Shown here in pieces: positions 16,832 through 25,538 of a DNA stretch of 64,000 bases. The notes below the pieces were generated by a model, which was given only the letters and a program-made list of their open reading frames with translations, had not been told where the DNA came from and did not search any database. Positions within the stretch are counted from its first letter, which is position 1. Each line of letters starts with the position of its first letter. Source of the DNA: Neolewinella xylanilytica (GTDB lineage: Bacteria > Bacteroidota > Bacteroidia > Chitinophagales > Saprospiraceae); assembly GCF_002934605.1 (NCBI RefSeq), contig NZ_PTJC01000007.1:186001-250000 (forward strand). Direction: 5' to 3'. A program made the translations under genes and the position numbers.

Positions 16832-17776
16832 ATGTCTGAGTATAAGGTCATCATTGCGGGACAGCTCGAGTTCGGGTCTGAACGAGCGTATAATCAGGTT
16901 ATGGAGCAGTACGCGCACCGCATGGAGAACTACTATAAAAACGACATTTTACTCAAACCCGAATCCATTTTTAAGGAGGACGAGATGACCCTCGACGTAC
17001 CCCGCACCGTGATGCCGAGTACCGAGCGGTTGTGGTTGAACACCCTGAATTTACTCGAGCGCGTAGTCACCTTCAGTATCGCTGGCTCGCTCAATCTGTG
17101 GCGGCTGGATGCCGGCGTGATGATCGACCACTATAAGCTAGAGCCTAAGAGCGATCGCACCACGGTCCAGCTATTCAATCGCGGTAGAGAACTGGTCGAC
17201 CAGCAAGACAACGAGGAAGAAGCCTTGAAAATGATGACCAAGGTCGTCTCCCGCTTCGAACGACACGCCCAGGCTTACGAACGGAGAGGCTTCGTCAATT
17301 ACCGATTGGGAAATGACGAGGATGCTTACTACGACTACACGAAAAGCATCTCCATCAACCCGCTGATGCCGGAAAGTTTCTACGGTCGCGGACTGGTTAA
17401 CGTCCGGCGTGGCGACGCGGTCAAGGCATCCGAGGATTTTGAGGCGGTGACCCGCAACAGCATTCCCCACCAGGCGATTTACTGGATGGCGCAGGTAGCC
17501 CTGGGCGATGCCTATATGGAAATCGGCCGGCCGAACGACGCCATGCGCATCTTCAGCATGTTTACCAAGCGCAAACAACGGATCGCCAGCCTCGAGCGCT
17601 ACGATCGCCGGGTTGCCTACCAACTCGGTCAACTCTACATCAAGGCCGGTAGGCCCAACGACGCGGCACGGGCCTTCGAACTCTCCCTGAATGCGGCCAC
17701 CGATCCGAAGGCGCCGAAGAAAGAGCAGATAGAAAGTGCGTTGGAGAGCTTACGGGCGACTCCTTCCAGCGGATAA
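16832..17776 (+). CDS. Tetratricopeptide-repeat protein
   Basis: 314 residues without signal peptide, so probably cytoplasmic. The first 130 residues form an unrecognised domain. From about 125 to 300 lie four or five TPR units (AYERRGFVNYRLGNDEDAYYDY, SFYGRGLVNVRRGDAVKASEDF, ALGDAYMEIGRPNDAMRIF, QLGQLYIKAGRPNDAARAFE). It should act as a protein-interaction scaffold. It sits between two OmpA-type envelope genes; the PorE-like gene starts 60 bp after its stop, so they may share a transcript. Confidence 0.8.
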   Translation: MSEYKVIIAGQLEFGSERAYNQVMEQYAHRMENYYKNDILLKPESIFKEDEMTLDVPRTVMPSTERLWLNTLNLLERVVTFSIAGSLNLWRLDAGVMIDHYKLEPKSDRTTVQLFNRGRELVDQQDNEEEALKMMTKVVSRFERHAQAYERRGFVNYRLGNDEDAYYDYTKSISINPLMPESFYGRGLVNVRRGDAVKASEDFEAVTRNSIPHQAIYWMAQVALGDAYMEIGRPNDAMRIFSMFTKRKQRIASLERYDRRVAYQLGQLYIKAGRPNDAARAFELSLNAATDPKAPKKEQIESALESLRATPSSG

Positions 17777-17836
17777 CCCGCCATCCCTAACGAACACTAA
17801 GGAGGGAATGGTAGCGTTATAGTAGCTACACTAATC

Positions 17837-19783
17837 ATGCCGGTCATGCGCTTTATGGGACCGTTGCTGTGTATGCTCCTACTTTTGGGCACCACGGTTG
17901 GCTACGGACAATCCGCTCAGCGGGAAATGAAGAAGAGCGAGCTCAAGGAATTGGCCGCTACCCAATCCCTCATGACGTTGCGGAAGTATCCGGAAGCAAA
18001 AGAGAAGCTGGCTAAACTGATTAAGAAGTACGATGAGGTAGCGGAATTGTACTACCTCGATTCGGAAATCAGCCGGGGCCAGGAAAACTACCCGGAGGCC
18101 ATCGCGTCCCTAGAACGGGGGCTGGAGCTGGAGGGGCGTAATGCCTCTGTTGCCTATCGCAAAGTCGCGGAGCTCTACACCCTCAACCAGGAGTACGAAA
18201 CGGCTCTGACCTACTACGAAAGGTATCTGGATGCCCTTCAACAAGCGGGACGGAATGATCAATTGGTGGATAAGGCCCGAAACCTGGTCGAATCCGCCCG
18301 GGTGGTCTCCGATTTGGCCGCCAACCCCTATCCCTACGAACCTACTCCGCTCGGGCCCGGCGTCAACACCACCCACAGCCTGGAATACTTTCCGAGCCTG
18401 AGCGTGGATGGCCAGCGCCTCATCTTCACCCGCCGGGTCAACAAACAACAGGAAGACTTTTACCAGAGTGACCGGCAGCCCGACGGCTCCTGGTCGACCG
18501 CCGTGCCGCTTACCGGCGTCAACACCCCCATGAACGAAGGTGCCCAAACCATCACGGCGGACGGCAACTACCTCATCTTTACGGGTTGCGGGCGCCGGGA
18601 TGGTATCGGATCCTGTGACCTGTACTATAGCGAACGGATTGGCGACCGGTGGGGCGAAGCGCAAAACATGGGTCCCACGGTCAACACCCGGGCTTCCGAG
18701 AGCCAACCGAGTTTGTCACAAGACGGCTCCCTACTCTTTTTCGCCAGCAATCGGGAAGGCGGGCTCGGCGGCGACGATATTTACGTTTCCGGCCGTCGCC
18801 CCGATGGGCAGTGGAGCCGGCCGATCAATCTAGGCAAGACGGTAAATACCAACGGTAACGATCGCTATCCCTTCTGGGCGGCGGACAATAAGACGCTCTA
18901 CTTCACCTCCACCGGCTGGCCGGGAATGGGGGGAGCCGACCTGTTCATGACCTCGGTTGACGAGAACAACAACTGGCAACAACCGAAAAACCTGGGGTAT
19001 CCCATCAACACGCCCGGCGAGGAAACGAACCTGTTTATCGGCCTTGATGGCCGTTCCGCCTACTTTAGTAAGGGTATCGCAGACGGTATCGATATCTACA
19101 CCTTCGAACTGCCGGAGGAAGCCCGGCCGGCCCCCGCCACGTACGTCGAAGTACAGGTAGTCGACGATGAAACCGACCGGCCGCTGACCGCTAAGGTGCG
19201 CTTACAAGCGCAACAACGCGGGAGCCCCGTTACCGTCCGCAATACGGACACCCGTGGCCGGTACCTGACCGTCCTCCCTACGGGCCTGGATTACGGGTTC
19301 AGCGTCGAGAAAGAGGGGTATCTCTTTTACTCCGACCGCTTCATACTCGCCGGCGAACACTCCGCCAGTGAACCCTTCCAGTTGCGGATCCGCCTGCAGC
19401 CCATCGAGGAGCACGCCCTAGCGGAAGAGGCGGAAGCAGACGGGGCGATCGTACTCAGGAACGTCTTTTTTGAAACGGGCAGCGATGAGCTCCTCGAGTT
19501 CTCCACCGAGGAGCTGGATCGACTGGTTACTCTCCTGGAAAGCCAGCCAACGGTCGGGGTGGAGATTGCCGGACATACGGACGACGTCGGCTCCGACGTC
19601 GACAACCAGCGGCTCAGTGAACGACGGGCCGCATCGGTAAAACGCTACCTGGAATCCCAGGGCATAGCCGCCGACCGCATCCGTTCGGTGGGGTACGGGG
19701 AGAGCCGCCCGGTGGCCTCCAACGACAGCGCGGAGGGCCGGGCCAGCAACCGGCGGACAACCTTCCGGCTGCTCTTCGAATAG
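17837..19783 (+). CDS. PorE-like envelope protein: TPR, PD40 propeller, regulatory domain, OmpA domain
   Basis: 648 residues. Signal peptide 1-25, TPR units at about 35-155, then five or so PD40-type propeller repeats (LSVDGQRLIFTRR, ITADGNYLIFTG, LSQDGSLLFFASNR, WAADNKTLYFTS, GLDGRSAYFSKG), a carboxypeptidase-regulatory-like domain at about 435-510, and an OmpA domain at about 530-648 with intact peptidoglycan-binding residues (GHTDDVGS, LSERRA, NRR). This order is the same as in PorE, the T9SS component that anchors PorP to peptidoglycan. No porP-like gene is adjacent, so a direct T9SS role is inferred from architecture; T9SS cargo is encoded nearby. Confidence 0.8.
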   Translation: MPVMRFMGPLLCMLLLLGTTVGYGQSAQREMKKSELKELAATQSLMTLRKYPEAKEKLAKLIKKYDEVAELYYLDSEISRGQENYPEAIASLERGLELEGRNASVAYRKVAELYTLNQEYETALTYYERYLDALQQAGRNDQLVDKARNLVESARVVSDLAANPYPYEPTPLGPGVNTTHSLEYFPSLSVDGQRLIFTRRVNKQQEDFYQSDRQPDGSWSTAVPLTGVNTPMNEGAQTITADGNYLIFTGCGRRDGIGSCDLYYSERIGDRWGEAQNMGPTVNTRASESQPSLSQDGSLLFFASNREGGLGGDDIYVSGRRPDGQWSRPINLGKTVNTNGNDRYPFWAADNKTLYFTSTGWPGMGGADLFMTSVDENNNWQQPKNLGYPINTPGEETNLFIGLDGRSAYFSKGIADGIDIYTFELPEEARPAPATYVEVQVVDDETDRPLTAKVRLQAQQRGSPVTVRNTDTRGRYLTVLPTGLDYGFSVEKEGYLFYSDRFILAGEHSASEPFQLRIRLQPIEEHALAEEAEADGAIVLRNVFFETGSDELLEFSTEELDRLVTLLESQPTVGVEIAGHTDDVGSDVDNQRLSERRAASVKRYLESQGIAADRIRSVGYGESRPVASNDSAEGRASNRRTTFRLLFE

Positions 19784-19787
19784 TCCT

Positions 19788-19795
19788 TATTTTTG
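19788..19795 (+). promoter_or_regulatory. Bacteroidota -7 promoter box, near-leaderless start
   Basis: TATTTTTG matches TAnnTTTG fully and ends 4 nt before the ATG at 19800, overlapping the 3' spacer of the PorE-like gene. Confidence 0.55.
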
Positions 19796-19799
19796 CGGG

Positions 19800-20489
19800 A
19801 TGTCCGCAGATATTCAGGTACCCGAATTATCCTCTTCCCGGCACTGGCCCGCGTTGGCCATCAGTGGGCTGTTCCATCCCCTGCTGATCCCTACCTATAG
19901 CTTTCTGATTTTGGCGGGCGTTAATCCCTATCTGTTCGGTACCTCCGACCTGGGCGAACCGAAGGCCATGAGCCACCTCATCCTGATCTTTCTCGACACC
20001 TTCGTCATCCCGGTCATCGCCGTGCTGATTATGGCTAAACTGAACATGATCAACAGCGTCATGATGCACGAGAAGTCCGAGCGCATCGGCCCGCTGCTGC
20101 TGGTCATGGTGCTCTACTTCTGGATTTTCTGGAATTTTAATAAGAGCAGCCAGACCCCGACGATATTTTCATCCTTTCTGCTGGGCGTGGTCATCGCCCT
20201 CATCCTCGTCTTCGTAATCAATCTGGTTGATAAGATCAGCCTGCACGCCACGGGGATGGGGGGACTGTTGGGCGTATGCATCATCATGCTCGGTCTTTTC
20301 GGGCCCAACGGCATCGCTATCGGTAGCCTGACCCTGGGCCTTCCCCTGCTGGTGGCCACCGTCCTCATCATTGCCGGCCTGGTCGGATCGGCGCGTCTGG
20401 CGCTCGGCGGGCACTCGCCCATGCAACTCTACGCCGGATACATGGTCGGATTCGTGGCCCAGTTCGTCGCCCTGAAATTTTACTTCTGA
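19800..20489 (+). CDS. PAP2-like integral membrane protein
   Basis: 229 residues with six or seven hydrophobic segments. The stretch KISLHATGMGG at about 147-157 and GGHSPMQLYAGYMVG near 203-217 resemble the second and third phosphatase motifs of the PAP2 family (SxH and H in a Ser/Gly context). The first motif (KxxxxxxRP) is not evident, so catalysis is uncertain. If active it would dephosphorylate a lipid in the inner membrane. The stop TGA overlaps the ATG of the next gene (TGATG at 20487-20491). Confidence 0.6.
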   Translation: MSADIQVPELSSSRHWPALAISGLFHPLLIPTYSFLILAGVNPYLFGTSDLGEPKAMSHLILIFLDTFVIPVIAVLIMAKLNMINSVMMHEKSERIGPLLLVMVLYFWIFWNFNKSSQTPTIFSSFLLGVVIALILVFVINLVDKISLHATGMGGLLGVCIIMLGLFGPNGIAIGSLTLGLPLLVATVLIIAGLVGSARLALGGHSPMQLYAGYMVGFVAQFVALKFYF

Positions 20490-21478
20490 TGCAGAGCAAA
20501 CCCGAACCTTCCGCTCCCGACCCGCTGGGGGAAAGTCCCCGCGTAATCGGTCACTACATCGGTGAGGAACCCGGTCCGTTGGTCGTGGCCATCGGCGGTA
20601 TTCACGGGAACGAGCCGGCCGGCGTCCAGGCGCTGGAGCAACTATTCGATCTGCTTAAAGAAGAGCCCCGCCTCAACCCCGGATTTACCTTCCGGGGTGA
20701 ACTGCTGGCCCTGCGCGGCAACCTGGAGGCCCTACGGGTGGGCCGGCGTTACGTGGACATCGACCTTAATCGGATCTGGAAGCCCTACGTCCGGGGTACC
20801 GACAACACCTTTCCCACCGTGGAGGCCCGCGAACTGGACGGCATGCTTGCCGCCATCGAAAACGCCCTGGAAGATTCTTCCGCCCAGGAGCTCGTACTGA
20901 TCGACCTGCATACCACCACCGCCACCGGGGGAATTTTCGCCATCACGGGCGATGACGCGCCGAGCCTCCTGCTGGCCGCCGAACTCGGGGTGCCGGTGAT
21001 CAAGGGAATGTTAAGCGGATTGCAGGGGACGACCCTCAGTTACTTCCGGTCGGGCGAATACGACTTCGAGCATCCCTGCCGGGCCATCACTTTCGAGGCC
21101 GGTGCGCACACGGATGAGGAGTCCGTCGACCGGGCCCTGGCCGCCACCGTCAACCTGCTCCGATCCGTAGGATGCGTGCGGGAAGAAGACGTCAGTACGC
21201 ACCACGAGGAGACGCTACGACGGGCGGCTGTGCCGGTACCCACCCTACTGGAACTCACCTACGTACACCACATCGACCCGGATGACCGGGCCGGCTTCAC
21301 CATGCGACCGGGTTACCGCAATTTTCAGTCGGTCGAGGAGGGAACCATCATTGCCGAAGACGCCAACGGACCCATCGCGGCGCCCTGCTCCGGCTACATC
21401 CTCATGCCACTTTATCAGGACCAGGGGGACGAGGGATTCTTCATCGTTGCGGCCTACGAGGGCGGTACCGCTTATTAA
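20489..21478 (+). CDS. Succinylglutamate desuccinylase/aspartoacylase family zinc hydrolase
   Basis: 329 residues of the AstE/AspA (M14-like) fold. The zinc and substrate motifs are present: GGIHGNEPAG near residue 33, DLNRIW near 93, and LIDLHTTTATGG near 138. The C-terminal third (HHIDPDDRAGFTMRPGYRNF, then a barrel-like lid with APCSGYILMP) is typical. It probably removes an acyl group from an N-acyl amino acid in the cytoplasm; the substrate is unknown. It is translationally coupled to the PAP2-like gene, and nadD starts 9 bp after its stop. Confidence 0.82.
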   Translation: MQSKPEPSAPDPLGESPRVIGHYIGEEPGPLVVAIGGIHGNEPAGVQALEQLFDLLKEEPRLNPGFTFRGELLALRGNLEALRVGRRYVDIDLNRIWKPYVRGTDNTFPTVEARELDGMLAAIENALEDSSAQELVLIDLHTTTATGGIFAITGDDAPSLLLAAELGVPVIKGMLSGLQGTTLSYFRSGEYDFEHPCRAITFEAGAHTDEESVDRALAATVNLLRSVGCVREEDVSTHHEETLRRAAVPVPTLLELTYVHHIDPDDRAGFTMRPGYRNFQSVEEGTIIAEDANGPIAAPCSGYILMPLYQDQGDEGFFIVAAYEGGTAY

Positions 21479-21487
21479 AGGAAGCAC

Positions 21488-22069
21488 ATGAGCAGGCGTC
21501 AAGTGGGGCTATTTTTCGGATCGTTCAACCCCGTCCACATCGGACACATGATCCTGGCCAATTTCATGGCCACGCGCACCGAGTTGGACGAGGTGTGGAT
21601 GGTCGTCAGTCCGCAAAATCCCCTCAAGCAACGGGGCAGCCTGGCCCGCGACCACGATCGGCTCCACCTAGTGGAATTGGCGATCGGTGACAACCCGAAT
21701 CTGCGGGTGAGCCGCGTCGAGTTCGACCTGCCTAAGCCTTCCTACACCGTCGATACCCTGGCCGTGCTGCGGGAAAAGCACCCCAACTACGATTTCGCGC
21801 TCATCATGGGGAGCGACAATCTGGTATCCTTCGCGAAGTGGAAAAACCACGATATCATCTTGCGCGATTTCCGTATTCTCGTTTACCGGCGGCCCGGTTA
21901 TGCCGACGGTCCTTTTGCCGAACACCCCTCCGTGCTCATCTACGACGCGCCGCTGATGCAGTTGTCGGCAACATACGTCCGCGACTGCCTGAAAAACGGC
22001 ACCAGCGTTCGCTACCTGGTTCCTGCGGCGGTGGAGGAAGAACTGCTAAAATCGGGGATGTACCGCTAA
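21488..22069 (+). CDS. nadD: Nicotinate-nucleotide adenylyltransferase
   Basis: 193 residues, normal for NadD. The nucleotidyltransferase signature GSFNPVHIGH is near residue 12, MVVSPQNPLKQ near 38, and SATYVRDCLKNG near 163, corresponding to the family's SSTxIR motif. It converts nicotinate mononucleotide and ATP to deamido-NAD in NAD synthesis. A purine-rich AAAGGAAG precedes the ATG. It is third in a tight run of genes (19800-22069) that is probably one operon. Confidence 0.93.
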   Translation: MSRRQVGLFFGSFNPVHIGHMILANFMATRTELDEVWMVVSPQNPLKQRGSLARDHDRLHLVELAIGDNPNLRVSRVEFDLPKPSYTVDTLAVLREKHPNYDFALIMGSDNLVSFAKWKNHDIILRDFRILVYRRPGYADGPFAEHPSVLIYDAPLMQLSATYVRDCLKNGTSVRYLVPAAVEEELLKSGMYR

Positions 22070-22170
22070 GCAAAACCGCCGGTGCAACCGACATTCTGAC
22101 AGGCGGCAGTAGGTGGAACAAAACTTGTCCTTTGCATGGGGGGCGGATCACGTCCGTAAAATTAACAAGT

Positions 22171-24057
22171 ATGCAAAAAGGCAACATATCCGTACAGACG
22201 GAGAACATCTTTCCGATCATCAAGAAGTTTCTCTATTCCGACCAAGAGATCTTTTTGCGGGAGCTCGTATCCAACGCCACCGACGCTACCAGTAAGTTAG
22301 CCACGCTGGCTCGCAAGGGGGAAGCGAAGGGTGACTACACCGACAAGACCATCGATATCGTGGTGGATAAGGAAGCCGGAACGCTCACCATTCGCGACCG
22401 GGGCATCGGCATGACCGAGGAGGAAGTAAAAAAATACCTCAACCAGGTAGCCCTGTCCAGCGCCCAGGAGTTCGTGGATAAGTACCAGGATGATGCGTCC
22501 ATCATCGGCCATTTCGGACTCGGGTTTTACTCCGCGTTTATGGTTGCCGAAAAGGTGGAGGTCGTAACCAAGTCTTATAAAGAGGATACGGCGGCGGTGC
22601 GCTGGATCTGTGAAGGCGATCCGAGTTACGAAATCGGAGAAGCCGAACGGCCCATGCAGGGTACCGACGTCATTCTCCACATTGGCGCCGATAGCAAGCA
22701 ATACCTGGAAGAAGACGAGATCGAAGGGCTACTGATGAAGTACTGCCGCTTCTTGCCATACCCCATCCGTTTTGGTACGAAAACCGAAACCACCTACGAA
22801 GAAGTAGAGGACAGTGCGGAAGAGGGAGAAGAAAAGCCGAAACCCAAGAAGATCGAAACCGAGGTCGACAACTTCATCAATAACACCGACCCGCTCTGGA
22901 AAAAGGCGCCCGCCGACCTCACCGACGAGGACTATCGCGCTTTCTACCGCGAACTCTACCCGATGGGGGAACCCCCGATGTTCTGGATCCACCTCAATAT
23001 CGACTATCCGTTTAATCTTACCGGCATTCTGTACTTCCCCAAGGTGAGTGGAAAGCTGGAGCTACAGCGGAATAAGATTCAGTTGTACAGCAACCAGGTG
23101 TACGTTACGGACAACGTCACCGATATCGTACCGGAATTCCTCACGCTGCTGCACGGGGTGATCGACTCGCCCGACATTCCGTTGAACGTTTCCCGGAGTT
23201 ACCTCCAGGCGGATACGAACGTGAAGAAGATCACGGGATACATTACGAAAAAAGTCGCGGAAAAACTTAACAGCCTTTTTAAGGACGATCGCGAAGCTTA
23301 CGAACAAAAGTGGCCCGACTTGGGAGTTTTCGTTAAGTACGGTATGGTCTCCGAGGAGAAATTCTACGATCGCGCCACGAAGTTTGCCCTGCTGGAAAAT
23401 ACCGACGGGAAGTTCTTTACCATTGAAGAGTACCGCGAGCGGATCAAGGATACCCAGACGGATAAATACGATCGGTTAGTGGCGATCTATACCGCGGATG
23501 CCGACCGCCAGCATACCCTGATCGAATCGGTGCGGGAACGCGGTTACGACGTCCTGCGGTTCGAGCACGCCATCGATGCGCCTACCATGCAGACGTTGGA
23601 GCAGAAGGAGGACAAACTCAACTTCGTACGGGTAGATTCGGCCACCCCGGACCAACTCGTTCAGAAAGACGAGGAAAAGGAAAACCTGCTGAGCGAGGAA
23701 CAACAAGAAGTGGTCACGAACCTCTTCACCGGCGTCGTGCATCCCGGCAACAACGTCGAGCTGAAGCCCCTGGCCGTTCAGGATGCCCCCGTACAGATCG
23801 TGCGCAACGAATTCATGCGCCGCATGAAGGAAATGCAGATGATGCAGGGAATGGACGCCAATATGTTCCCCGACAGCTATCAGGTTGTGGTGAATGCCAA
23901 CAGCCCGGTCGTGAAGGAGCGCCTTTTGGAGGTGGAAGATGAGACCAAGCGTACCGAAAACGCCAAATATCTGTACCAACTGGCACAGCTCAGCCAGCAG
24001 ATGCTGAGTGGCAAGGAGCTAAAGGAATTCATCGACCGGTCCATGAAACTGATGTAA
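22171..24057 (+). CDS. htpG: Chaperone HtpG (Hsp90)
   Basis: 628 residues from the ATG at 22171 (MQKGNISVQTENIFPI). The open frame extends back to 21838, but that extension overlaps nadD and has no Hsp90 similarity. GHKL ATPase motifs: ELVSNATDA (E and N for Mg-ATP), DRGIGM, GHFGLGFYSAFMVA. The middle domain has the charged linker SAEEGEEKPKPKK and NVSRSYLQAD. As in all bacterial HtpG there is no MEEVD tail. It is an ATP-driven cytoplasmic chaperone. It ends 13 bp from the convergent glyoxalase-like gene. Confidence 0.96.
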   Translation: MQKGNISVQTENIFPIIKKFLYSDQEIFLRELVSNATDATSKLATLARKGEAKGDYTDKTIDIVVDKEAGTLTIRDRGIGMTEEEVKKYLNQVALSSAQEFVDKYQDDASIIGHFGLGFYSAFMVAEKVEVVTKSYKEDTAAVRWICEGDPSYEIGEAERPMQGTDVILHIGADSKQYLEEDEIEGLLMKYCRFLPYPIRFGTKTETTYEEVEDSAEEGEEKPKPKKIETEVDNFINNTDPLWKKAPADLTDEDYRAFYRELYPMGEPPMFWIHLNIDYPFNLTGILYFPKVSGKLELQRNKIQLYSNQVYVTDNVTDIVPEFLTLLHGVIDSPDIPLNVSRSYLQADTNVKKITGYITKKVAEKLNSLFKDDREAYEQKWPDLGVFVKYGMVSEEKFYDRATKFALLENTDGKFFTIEEYRERIKDTQTDKYDRLVAIYTADADRQHTLIESVRERGYDVLRFEHAIDAPTMQTLEQKEDKLNFVRVDSATPDQLVQKDEEKENLLSEEQQEVVTNLFTGVVHPGNNVELKPLAVQDAPVQIVRNEFMRRMKEMQMMQGMDANMFPDSYQVVVNANSPVVKERLLEVEDETKRTENAKYLYQLAQLSQQMLSGKELKEFIDRSMKLM

Positions 24058-24070
24058 TCAGCGGCAGGCA

Positions 24071-24652
24071 TCACAGGGTGAATTCCCCTTTCGGTCCGCG
24101 GATCACGGCCTCGATTTTCGGGGCGGGTCCGCGGATCACTTTTTGGGGCAGTCCCAGTGCTGCGAGTTCGGCGTTGATACCGTCGGGAGCCGGGTGGTAG
24201 AGCCGCAGGGCGCCGAGCTGCAGCCCGAGATCGGGGAGGCCGTCGGCGGGATGTAGCCCATCCGTTCCCCAGTCGATAAGGAAGGGAAGGACGGCTACCG
24301 GAGGATCGGTTCCCGGATCGGTGAGGGTCCAGCGAAGGGTTGTTCCACCGGGCAATTCGCGGCTTCCGGACACCACCGGTCGCCCGTCGTGTATGGCACC
24401 CGCGCTCGCCGCCCACCTGCTGATGCGCGATTTTGTCGTGCGATCGACACCCATCCACCTGGGTGGAGGGATATCCGTTACCGGATCCACGGCCAACAGC
24501 TCCAGGTATTGGCGGTTGCCGAGGCGGAGTAGGGCGTTGTAGGTACCCCGCGAAAGGTGGCGCCCGCCTGGGGAAGGGGGGTAGCCGAGCGCGGTAAATC
24601 GGGTTACGGCAGCGGGAAGGTCGGGGACCAGGTAAACCAGGTGATCTAACAT
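24071..24652 (-). CDS. Glyoxalase-like (VOC superfamily) protein
   Basis: 193 residues starting MLDHLVYLVPDLPAAVTRF, the opening of glyoxalase-like proteins related to PF13468, where the His and later Glu residues can bind a metal. GRHLSRGTYNALLRLGNRQYLELLAV matches the second strand pair. The substrate is unknown. Its ATG lies 4 nt from TACCTTTC (24657-24664), a one-mismatch -7 box. Confidence 0.75.
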   Translation of the reverse strand: MLDHLVYLVPDLPAAVTRFTALGYPPSPGGRHLSRGTYNALLRLGNRQYLELLAVDPVTDIPPPRWMGVDRTTKSRISRWAASAGAIHDGRPVVSGSRELPGGTTLRWTLTDPGTDPPVAVLPFLIDWGTDGLHPADGLPDLGLQLGALRLYHPAPDGINAELAALGLPQKVIRGPAPKIEAVIRGPKGEFTL

Positions 24653-24656
24653 TTCC

Positions 24657-24664
24657 GAAAGGTA
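24657..24664 (-). promoter_or_regulatory. -7-like promoter box, near-leaderless start
   Basis: TACCTTTC on the minus strand (one mismatch to TAnnTTTG) ends 4 nt before the ATG of the glyoxalase-like gene. Confidence 0.4.
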
Positions 24665-24743
24665 AGTGCTAACTTAGCGCCGCTTTCCGTTGATCTTCTT
24701 ACTACGGGTCAGCGGGCGGCGGACTACCCCATAATCTCACATT

Positions 24744-25331
24744 ATGCGTTGTATTCTTTATTTGTTCTTCTTGTTTCTCTGTGTCAACGTTTCCGCTCAG
24801 CGGCGTGGTAATCCGGCGGCCGCTACCGAAGCTCCCCTGCAACAGCAGTTTGACGAGATGCTCGATGCCTCCAATCGCTATCAGGAATTTAAGGTGGTAC
24901 GCCAGGAATTCCTGGATGCGTTCATGGTCAACGTGAGTGACTCCATCAGCGGCTACACCGAGCGCATTTCCCAGCTAGAAGGTGAAATGGCCGAGTTGCG
25001 GAACGAAATCGACGCCAACTCCAACGAAGTCGCCGAACGCGATGCGACGATCGCGGAGCTGAACGACGAGCTGGACACGGTGAGCCTGCTGGGGATCCAA
25101 CTTAGCAAAGGAACCTACAGCTTGATCATGTGGTCGCTGGTCATCGGTTTGCTGATTGCCCTGCTGGTCGCTTTGGCCAGTACCCGGATCGCGGCCGCCA
25201 ACAATACCGAATTGAAGCGGGAGCGCGATAAGCTGGCCGCCGAACTCGAACAAAGCCGGAAGAGCCGCTTAACGGTGGAGCAGGATTTGCGCCGGCAGCT
25301 CCAGGATGAGATCAACCGCCGCAACGACTAA
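24744..25331 (+). CDS. Envelope coiled-coil protein with one membrane helix
   Basis: 195 residues. Signal peptide (MRCILYLFFLFLCVNVSAQ), then a coiled coil at about 65-120 (ISQLEGEMAELRNEIDANSNE), a membrane helix at about 128-151 (LIMWSLVIGLLIALLVALA), and a second charged helix to the end (ELKRERDKLAAELEQSRK). The long N-terminal helix would be periplasmic and the basic C-terminal helix cytoplasmic. I do not recognise a named family. A 207-bp gap separates it from gldJ; no clear structure was found there. Confidence 0.65.
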   Translation: MRCILYLFFLFLCVNVSAQRRGNPAAATEAPLQQQFDEMLDASNRYQEFKVVRQEFLDAFMVNVSDSISGYTERISQLEGEMAELRNEIDANSNEVAERDATIAELNDELDTVSLLGIQLSKGTYSLIMWSLVIGLLIALLVALASTRIAAANNTELKRERDKLAAELEQSRKSRLTVEQDLRRQLQDEINRRND

Positions 25332-25538
25332 TTTGTACCTTAATAGAGCGGATAAGTCCGCGGAGCGCAAGGAAGCCGACAAGGTTGGTTCAACCCCGGA
25401 CCGGGCGCAAATATTAAGATTTCGAACACAATAGTTCGTCTGGCGATTCGGTTTAGTTAGCCGTAGGTCGGTGATGCACGCCGTATCCGACCGGACCGCC
25501 TCCACAAACCGACTTTAATTCAGGACGACCACCGCAAT

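Noticed and set aside
21838-22170. N-terminal extension of htpG
   Set aside because: Overlaps nadD and has no Hsp90 similarity; MQKGNISVQTE at 22171 is the family start.
25330-25420. tRNA-like GGTTCAACCCCGG
   Set aside because: No acceptor or anticodon stems can be folded around it.
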